Below are positions 58,162 through 64,000 of a stretch of DNA of 64,000 bases, piece by piece; the stretch's first letter is position 1, and each line of letters begins with the position of its first letter. Made by a program: the position numbers and the translations under genes. Under the pieces are notes generated by a model, which was not told where the DNA came from, ran no database searches, and saw only the letters and a program-made list of their open reading frames with translations. The DNA is from Candidatus Raymondbacteria bacterium RIFOXYA2_FULL_49_16 (GTDB lineage Bacteria > Fibrobacterota > OXYB2-FULL-49-7 > XYB2-FULL-49-35): contig MFYT01000058.1 in assembly GCA_001789205.1 (NCBI GenBank), positions 74,236 through 138,235 of the forward strand. The letters run 5' to 3'.

Positions 58162-59748
58162 CTATCTGAGAACAATCACCCTGCGCGCCTGGTGCGTATC
58201 GCCTATGGACAGCCGGGCCACATAGACTCCCGCTCCCAAGGCCCTCGTGTTCCACACAATCTGGGAGTTTCCGTGCAGGCTTAAATGACGCACAAACACA
58301 ATGCGGCCACGCACATCGTAGATATCCAAACGCGCATCACCGCGAAGAGCAGTGATAAATTCCACGCCCGAACATCCATTGCCAACCACTGTTACGCGTA
58401 CCTGCGCTTTAGGATGCGATCCGGTCTCAACATTGCTGCCCGCTCCTTCATACGCACCCATATCAATGGCGTCAACCTGAAGCCTGGCGACTTCCTCACC
58501 CGGAAGAACCGCGGTGCGCAGCGGCGGTTCATATGCAGGGGGAAAGGCAGATGAGGGAAATTCATGGCCGGAAATGGTTTGTGGCATTGCAATACCCTGG
58601 TTTATGCACGCGCTGCCCGATCCAAGCCTGAAATCATCAATACCAAGAAAGCCAGGCGTGCTGCCGGTCTGGGTCCCAGTCCACGCAGCAGGTACATTGC
58701 TCGAACCCGTAGCAACCCAGTTATTAGAACCTGCCAATACTGCACTGCCCGATGCCCAGAGAGCCTCGACCGTGCGAGTCACGTTCACCCCTGCTGACCG
58801 ATAGAAAATATTGTTGTGCATTTCCACGCTCTCAAGACTGTCAAAGAGGCGAAAAACCGCGCCGCTGCCACACACAACCGTGTTATTCACAAACCTATAC
58901 CTGCCGCTTGTCGCCCCAGTGCCGTCGCCGCCAAACCTGACGACAGCGAAATTTGTGTCGTTTGAGGCCGTGGTCCTCTTTTTTCTAAGCACATTTCCCA
59001 TCACGTCCGAGTCTTCGCGTTTGAGCCCCGGCGACCATTGGGGCAAATCTTCAAGTCCGCCGGGATCGGGTCCAATCAGCTCCAGTTCGTGGTAATAGGC
59101 CCCTTCAATCCAGTTATAATAAATCTCATTGCGCTCAGACCGCGATTTCACGTTATTACCGCCATTTGCATCGTGCAGATAGCAGAAACGCATGCGAAAC
59201 ACTGATCCGGGATAGTGTACTTCATCGGTAGTCACGTAGATCTGGTGCTGGCTTGCGCCATTGCCGCAATGGTGCACTTCCACGTATTCAAGCGTGATAT
59301 CGCCTGTGCCCTGGTCTGCTGCCAAAATACCATGCGCTGGGCAGTCGTGGACAACAACATCACGAACCAGAAGACTATCCGCCTGGAGAAACAAACCGCG
59401 GAACGAACCGCCGGTAATATCAAACCCTTCAAAGACACAATGGTCTGCCCCTGGTCCGCTATAGGGATAGGGCGTGCTGAAATAGACCGTGTTGGTTCCT
59501 CCTGAAATCACTGGCCTGCGTCCGTTTATTCTGATACCACGAACCACAATAGGATCAGCCGATGTGCCAGCCTGAGTAAAAGTCATGCCGCCTGGATACG
59601 TGGTATCACCGTCGACTTCCACAGTATCACCCGGTCCCAGCGTTGATACCACTGCCTGCAGATTTGTCAGCGCCCGCGTCGGACCCACCCTATACAGTGT
59701 TGCGCACACAATACCGGGTATCAGCAGCATTACAAAAAGACCTTTCAT
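58162..59748 (-). CDS. Secreted right-handed beta-helix protein with type IX-like sorting domain
   Basis: 528 residues. Signal peptide KGLFVMLLIPGIVCA. Residues about 40-370 show repeating short strands and Asn/Gly turns of a pectate-lyase-like parallel beta-helix (GDTVEVDGDTTYPGGMTF, VFEGFDITGGSFRGLFLQ, VRDVVVHDCPAHGILA, YVEVHHCGNGASQHQIYV). The C-terminus (GSHPKAQVRVTVVGNG ... GVYVARLSIGDTHQARRVIV) is a sorting domain. A polysaccharide lyase or hydrolase activity is possible, but no catalytic set can be assigned. Convergent with the metallophosphoesterase gene. Confidence 0.85.
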   Translation of the reverse strand: MKGLFVMLLIPGIVCATLYRVGPTRALTNLQAVVSTLGPGDTVEVDGDTTYPGGMTFTQAGTSADPIVVRGIRINGRRPVISGGTNTVYFSTPYPYSGPGADHCVFEGFDITGGSFRGLFLQADSLLVRDVVVHDCPAHGILAADQGTGDITLEYVEVHHCGNGASQHQIYVTTDEVHYPGSVFRMRFCYLHDANGGNNVKSRSERNEIYYNWIEGAYYHELELIGPDPGGLEDLPQWSPGLKREDSDVMGNVLRKKRTTASNDTNFAVVRFGGDGTGATSGRYRFVNNTVVCGSGAVFRLFDSLESVEMHNNIFYRSAGVNVTRTVEALWASGSAVLAGSNNWVATGSSNVPAAWTGTQTGSTPGFLGIDDFRLGSGSACINQGIAMPQTISGHEFPSSAFPPAYEPPLRTAVLPGEEVARLQVDAIDMGAYEGAGSNVETGSHPKAQVRVTVVGNGCSGVEFITALRGDARLDIYDVRGRIVFVRHLSLHGNSQIVWNTRALGAGVYVARLSIGDTHQARRVIVLR

Positions 59749-59827
59749 GTCTCCTCCTTCGCGGATATCCTAAATATATCTTTTAAAACGTAGCTGGTAC
59801 CTTTTTTTAATAGCTATTTTACCATGC

Positions 59828-60799
59828 ATGCATAGTTTTGAAGGACTGGTTCCAGACCGGTTTTTGCCCGTGCTCGAAGAAGCGCTGGGCATTGAGCTCT
59901 CCTCGCTCATCCGTCCCTTTCCCAGCTATATAAACCGCGTCTACGAGATCCGGACAATGGACGACGTATCGTATGTAGCCAAATTCTACCGGCCAGGCCG
60001 GTGGCTCATTGACGCCATACGCGATGAACACGCTTTTCTCGCCGACTGCGCAGAGGTTGAAATCCCCGTGGTCTGCCCTCTCCAACTCGCAACCGGTAAA
60101 ACCCTGGGCTCTCTCGATGACATTCCTTTTGCAGTTTTTCCCAAACGTGCTGGCCGACGGTTCGATATCGAGGCTGACGAAAGCTGGCAGCGCGTGGGCA
60201 CGCTTCTCAGCAGGCTGCACAATGCCGGAGCAAAACGTTCCGCACCTTCCCGGCTCTGTCTTGCTCCTAAAACAACCACGCAAGAGTATGTTGACCGTCT
60301 TCTGGTCGATGGCGTGGCCGACAACCGGAAACAGGCGTTCAAAGACATCTGCTACCGGATCATTGATACTATTGCACCCTATTTTGAGAATCTGGAAACC
60401 ATCCGTATCCATGGAGATTTTCACTCGGGAAACATTCTTGAGCGCCCGGACACGGGCCTTATGGTCATTGATTTTGACGATATGATGAACGGCCCGCCAG
60501 CCCAGGATTTCTGGCTTCTTTTACCCGACCACTATCCCGCGTGCAAACAACAGCTGGAAAAGCTGTGCGAAGGATATCAGATGTTCAGGGATGTGGATCA
60601 GCGCTTGCCGTTGCTCATAGAGGGGCTTAGAGCAATGCGGCTCATTTATTTCACGGCCTGGTGCAACATGCAGCGGAATGATTTCCAGTTCCAGTCAAAA
60701 TTCCCCAACTGGGGCAGTGACGCCTTCTGGGTGCAGGAGATCAATGACCTGCGCGTCCAATACGCCAATATCATGGACGCGTTTTCCGGGGATGTATAA
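59828..60799 (+). CDS. srkA: SrkA/YihE-type stress-response protein kinase
   Basis: 323 residues, aminoglycoside-phosphotransferase fold. YVAKFYRPGRWLIDAIRDEH has the ATP-anchoring Lys; IRIHGDFHSGNIL holds the catalytic Asp and MVIDFDDMMNGPPAQDFWLL the metal-binding Asp. Length and QFQSKFPNWGSDAFW near the end match SrkA (RdoA), which phosphorylates Ser/Thr and protects against stress. Cytoplasmic. Divergent from the beta-helix gene, no operon partner. Confidence 0.9.
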   Translation: MHSFEGLVPDRFLPVLEEALGIELSSLIRPFPSYINRVYEIRTMDDVSYVAKFYRPGRWLIDAIRDEHAFLADCAEVEIPVVCPLQLATGKTLGSLDDIPFAVFPKRAGRRFDIEADESWQRVGTLLSRLHNAGAKRSAPSRLCLAPKTTTQEYVDRLLVDGVADNRKQAFKDICYRIIDTIAPYFENLETIRIHGDFHSGNILERPDTGLMVIDFDDMMNGPPAQDFWLLLPDHYPACKQQLEKLCEGYQMFRDVDQRLPLLIEGLRAMRLIYFTAWCNMQRNDFQFQSKFPNWGSDAFWVQEINDLRVQYANIMDAFSGDV

Positions 60800-60899
60800 A
60801 GACCTTCTCCGAAGCCATTTTAAAAAAGAGCGCCCCAACTCATCATCGCTGAATCAGGGTAAATTCATCCTGACTATGGCCATTTGCCCCTCCGGGTAG

Positions 60900-61169
60900 T
60901 TACCGCCCGCCAGATAAACGACCCCGTAAGGTGGACGGTCTCTGCGCATTGTAAAATTGAATATACTCCGCCAGAATCCTTGCAACCTGCTCTCGGTTCA
61001 GTAGAATAAAATTATCCAAAGCTTCTTCCCTAACTGTTCGGATGAACCGTTCGATAATGCTATTCATATTTGGGGCTTCCACAGCGGTCCGGATGGCAGT
61101 GATATTATAGGAAAGGTAGTCCAGGTTGAACATCGGCCCATTATCATGAATCAAAATCTGAATAAGCAT
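60900..61169 (-). pseudogene. Transposase remnant (DDE integrase core, C-terminal part)
   Basis: About 89 codons of an integrase-core transposase: LIHDNGPMF holds the second catalytic Asp and NSIIERFIRTVREEALDNF the catalytic Glu, followed by the family's YIQFYNAQRPSTL. The N-terminal DNA-binding part and first Asp are missing, and the C-terminus is replaced by RGRLSGGR. No inverted repeats were recognised at either side. Its truncated 5' end coincides with the truncated 5' end of the ATP-binding pseudogene on the other strand, so the two were joined by one event. Confidence 0.8.
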
Positions 61170-62305
61170 GGGAAAGGGATCCTTTATTTCGGCATCAAAG
61201 ATGATGGAACAATCGTTGGACAGCAGGTTGGCAATTTAACGCTAAAAGACATTTCACGGGCGATAAGCGACCATATTGATCCAAAAATATTTCCGGATAT
61301 CAAAGTTGAAAATATCGGCGGCAAAGACTGCATCAAAGTCGAGTTCACCGGTCATGAGGCGCTTTATTCGGCCTTTGGCCGTTTTTATATGCGCACCGGA
61401 GACGAGGATAGAAAGCTTTCGGTAAGCGAAATACGCCGGCTTATTGAAAAGAAAAGCCATTACGTTTACCCATGGGGTGCGGAAATTTCAGACACCCCCA
61501 TGTCCTGTGTAGACGTTTCAACCTTACGCCGGTTTATAAAAAGAGGCAACGAAGTAGGACGGATCAGCTTTCCCTACGATTCCGCAAAGAATGCCCTGAA
61601 CAAATCGAGAAAAGTGAACTGTATGTAAAAGAGCACATCAACTGGCGTGCCGACCTTTCCGGAAGCCGCAGGCTGGAAATTCCCGAGATTCCAGTACGCG
61701 CCATCAAGGAAGCTATCATCAATTCGTTGTGCCACAGGGATTTTACTAATTCCAAGAGCAACGAGGTTGCCATCTATCGGGACAGAATAGAAATCTTTAA
61801 CCCCGGTCAATTCCCCTTCGATTATTCGCCGGAAGATTTCATCAAAGGAACTGAACCAAGCATTCCCCGGAATCCCTTAATCGCGGAGACATTATATCGT
61901 TCTGAAGATATTGAAAAATGGGGCTTTGGTTTGTGGCGTATAAGCGAAGGGTGCAAGGCGGCAGAAGTAAAAGTGGCGTTTGATAAAATCAAAAGCGGCT
62001 TTATGGTGATTTTCTACAGACCTGACATAACCACATCGCAGACCGAAAGGAACAAAGGTATTATCACTGATTCCGGAAAAAGTTCAAAGGTTGGGTTGGT
62101 AGAAGGGTTGGTAGAAAACCAGAAAAAGATGCTTGAGCTGATGACGAAGAATCCGAACATTTCGAAGAAAGAATTATCTGAAAATATTGGCATTAGCACT
62201 ACCGCGATCGATAAGAACATAATGCACTTGAAGAAAAAAAGCCTGCTTCGCCGAATTGGTCCGGATAAAGGCGGGCATTGGCTTGTTTATCAGTCCACCT
62301 CCTGA
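61146..62305 (+). pseudogene. Broken AlbA/Schlafen-like ATP-binding gene
   Basis: Two reading frames carry one gene. The first (to 61628) starts within the AlbA_2 domain (GKGILYFGIKDDGTIVGQQ) and lacks the usual FKESL-type beginning; it runs to NALNKSRKVNCM. The second frame picks up from about 61586 as IEKSELYVKEHINWRADLSG, RAIKEAIINSLCHRDF, FNPGQFPFDYSPEDF and a winged-helix tail ending at 62305. Compared with intact relatives, roughly 50-60 residues between NALNK and IEKSELY are missing and the frame shifts there. So the gene lost its start and an internal piece. The family is linked to mobile elements and transcription/defence roles, poorly defined. Confidence 0.8.
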
Positions 62306-62389
62306 AAAATGATTTGAAATACACCATGGATTGACGTCCAAACGCCTGAAAAAAAGGGCTTGTTGGGGTAAAACGGGGAAAACAAATCA

Positions 62390-62722
62390 ATGGCTGAAAA
62401 GAAAAACCTATTCATCGGCAAATGGCGCATTACCGAAATGGAGCAGTGGGACCAGGATTTCGTTGATGAAGAGGAGGAAGGTTTCATTGAATTCGGCAAA
62501 CGAAGCTCTTTTCAGTTCGGATACCTCCAAGGGCAGATAGATTACAAAATAGAGGAAATCGAAGGAAAACAGCGCCTTGAATTTTCATGGGCCGGAAACG
62601 ACGAAATGGATCCGGTCAGCGGTAGAGGTTGGGCAAGAATTGAGGAAGACGGAACCCTATACGGTAAAATTGCTTTCCACATGGGCGATCAATCGTGGTT
62701 CAAGTCGAAGAGGAAGAAATGA
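62390..62722 (+). CDS. Conserved hypothetical protein
   Basis: 110 residues, acidic, ATG start. FIGKWRITEMEQWDQDFVD at the start and SWAGNDEMDPVSGRGWARI and GTLYGKIAFHMGDQSWF near the end give a compact beta-rich fold with many aromatic residues. I recall similar small proteins in accessory regions but cannot assign a function. It lies between the broken ATP-binding gene and the helicase gene on the opposite strand. Confidence 0.65.
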   Translation: MAEKKNLFIGKWRITEMEQWDQDFVDEEEEGFIEFGKRSSFQFGYLQGQIDYKIEEIEGKQRLEFSWAGNDEMDPVSGRGWARIEEDGTLYGKIAFHMGDQSWFKSKRKK

Positions 62723-62893
62723 GCGAATTGGTCAAGCTCGTGGACTGAAATAGTTGATCGGCGAAGCAAAGGAACCCAAACGCATCCCCAACGGCCTCAC
62801 CTTCCGCCTCGAATACTACCCAGAGCAGATTGGATCATTCGGAGACGAATCCCGTTCGTTTCCCATGCACGGTTGGGAGCGCAAAAGAGTACG
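62723..62893. other. Possible decayed coding remnant
   Basis: About 100 bases here translate to RIPNGLTFRLEYYPEQIGSF, which has coding-like codon choice, but there is no proper start or ribosome site and the frame soon enters the 3' end of the helicase gene. Probably a leftover gene fragment in the accessory region; parent unknown. Confidence 0.3.
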
Positions 62894-64000
62894 TTATGCA
62901 TTTATGTTCATTTTCCTTGTTCGTTTTATCAGTTCTGATACTTTAGTATTCGGTGGAGCTTCGACTGTATAGCCCAATTTTTTATAGGCAGGGAGCCGCT
63001 TCCTGAACATCGAAATTGTCAGGCCAAGATTTATATCAACATAATCATACACAGTTGCCGCACTTTTCCCCTGGCTAATCCTGTTGATGCGACCGACATA
63101 TTGAATAATCCGCCCCTTGAACGAAATAGGCATGGCAAGAATAAGCGTATCCAGTTCCGGAAGGTCAAATCCTTCACCTATCAGCGACCCCGTTGAAAAA
63201 AGACATGGTTTCTCTTTCTGTTCCAGACATTGAGCCAACCCTACCATGATTCGCTTGCGCTCTTTTTTGCCCATATTACCAAATAACAGAAATCCTTTGA
63301 AGGCAGTGTCGGCACTCTTTTGTTGAACAAGGCTATACAGCCGCTCCAAATGATCTTTTCTTTCAGACAATATAAGCGGGAATTGACCTGATTGAATTGC
63401 CGCAATGATATCATTAGAAATTAATTCAAGGCGATTCTTGTCTAAAATCAATTGATTCCAGACTTCGTGGATCGGGGACTGGGGTGGTGACTCCGGAGGC
63501 ATACGGAAATGCGATTCGCGAACAACTACTCGTTTATTCGTCAACGTGGAATCCTCCGGCCCTTTCATTTGATGGCGAATCGGCCCGCACTGCATATGAA
63601 AAATGGCTTGGTCTCCATCTTTTCGGAAAGGGGTTGCAGTCAGACCGAGCATGACGCGAGTGGAAAATAGTTTGAGCACCCCTTCAAAAGAGACCGCAGA
63701 ACCATGATGGCATTCATCCACGATGATTAACCCGTAATGGCGGTCTATATCGAGAATGTTTTTGGAGCGTGCAAGTGTTTGTAATGTCGATATATCAATC
63801 ATTCCGCTTCTTTTAACGCCAGGGATTCCAATCTGTTTGTTAGAAATACCGAGAAAGGTTGTAATTTCGGCATACGAAAGTCTCCGTATGCTGGCAAGAA
63901 AAGCCCATTGGTCAGGAAAAGGGATCAAAGATGCATCGATAAAAACGGAATTTCCATCTTTCCGCGGCAGTCGCTGAAGGGGAAGCGCTATCAGATTTCC
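62894..64000 (-). CDS. TOTE-like primase-helicase, C-terminal part (partial)
   Basis: The frame is open from the right edge to the stop at 62894 (369 codons visible). The edge begins with GNLIALPLQRLPRKDGNSVF, which resembles the end of the archaeo-eukaryotic primase domain of TOTE conflict-system proteins and its link to the helicase (LIPFPDQWAFLASIRRL). The SF2 helicase follows: motif II IIVDECHHGSAV, motif III GLTATPFRKDGD, later SLIGEGFDLPELDTLI and motif VI IQYVGRINRISQGKSA. The C-terminus DYVDINLGLTISMFRKRLPA is also as expected. Walker A and the primase catalytic site lie outside the window. Restriction-type SF2 helicase is the fallback. Confidence 0.75.
   Translation of the reverse strand, partial: GNLIALPLQRLPRKDGNSVFIDASLIPFPDQWAFLASIRRLSYAEITTFLGISNKQIGIPGVKRSGMIDISTLQTLARSKNILDIDRHYGLIIVDECHHGSAVSFEGVLKLFSTRVMLGLTATPFRKDGDQAIFHMQCGPIRHQMKGPEDSTLTNKRVVVRESHFRMPPESPPQSPIHEVWNQLILDKNRLELISNDIIAAIQSGQFPLILSERKDHLERLYSLVQQKSADTAFKGFLLFGNMGKKERKRIMVGLAQCLEQKEKPCLFSTGSLIGEGFDLPELDTLILAMPISFKGRIIQYVGRINRISQGKSAATVYDYVDINLGLTISMFRKRLPAYKKLGYTVEAPPNTKVSELIKRTRKMNINA

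Noticed and set aside
1-64000. tRNA, rRNA genes and CRISPR arrays
   Set aside because: I looked for T-arm-like sequences, rRNA-like blocks and regularly spaced repeats and found none that hold up.

Overview
The window reads as chromosomal DNA of a free-living, flagellated, Gram-negative bacterium. Four exported proteins (about 20.1, 45.7, 56.6 and 58.2 kb) end in the G-x-Y/G-V-Y ... K/R-x-V/L type C-terminal domain used by type IX (Por) secretion. Together with Omp85-type and lipid A/heptose-type envelope genes and a flagellin, this points to the FCB superphylum; a lineage near Fibrobacterota/Chitinivibrionia is a guess, not a demonstration. No rRNA, tRNA or CRISPR array was seen.

Layout. 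0-3.9 kb (minus): LipM-type octanoyltransferase, a zinc-ribbon protein, a peptide-binding lipoprotein and the start of its DppB-type permease, cut by the window edge. 4-5.1 kb: a stand-alone AAA/DUF4143 ATPase with AT-rich flanks. 5.2-11.9 kb (minus): the classic yceD-rpmF-plsX-fabH-fabD-fabG-acpP-fabF-rnc fatty-acid operon with a good sigma-70 promoter. 12-18.2 kb (minus): gcvPB, a hairpin-rich intergenic stretch, a flavin split-barrel protein, a GH20 hexosaminidase, pdxB and a DUF502 membrane protein. 18.3-22.9 kb: folC, decayed ABC-transporter remnants, a large repeat-containing sorted surface protein, and a PP-loop ATPase. 22.9-38.6 kb (plus): a long run holding a sulfatase-type phosphoethanolamine transferase, a patatin-Omp85 fusion, hisA-hisF-proB-proA-hisI, plsC, an HD-GYP phosphodiesterase, two glycosyltransferases, mltG and a thermonuclease-like protein. 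38.6-39.6 kb: a compact flagellin with a sigma-28 promoter and a terminator.

39.7-47.2 kb is the most interesting block. It holds an SGNH-type esterase, a divergent AraC-family regulator, and a minus-strand operon encoding a Tat-signal DUF362 protein with a sorting tail, an Fn3 lipoprotein, a PHP-domain/CBM9-like fusion and a serine esterase. A 36-bp bipartite sequence (28 of 36 identical) lies in the same orientation and at similar distance upstream of both the SGNH gene and the DUF362 operon. This makes a strong case for a single AraC-controlled, undescribed ester/glycan-processing system.

47.2-60.8 kb: hybrid histidine kinase, MBL-fold hydrolase, a GNAT-DUF2156-glgP operon, a small membrane protein/HTH regulator pair with a palindromic operator, a GntR/LacI-type regulator divergent from a secreted metallophosphoesterase, a beta-helix surface protein and an SrkA-like kinase. 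60.9-64 kb is an accessory region: an IS transposase remnant abuts a broken AlbA/Schlafen-type ATP-binding gene, followed by an unknown small protein and the C-terminal part of a primase-helicase resembling the TOTE conflict system, cut by the right edge.
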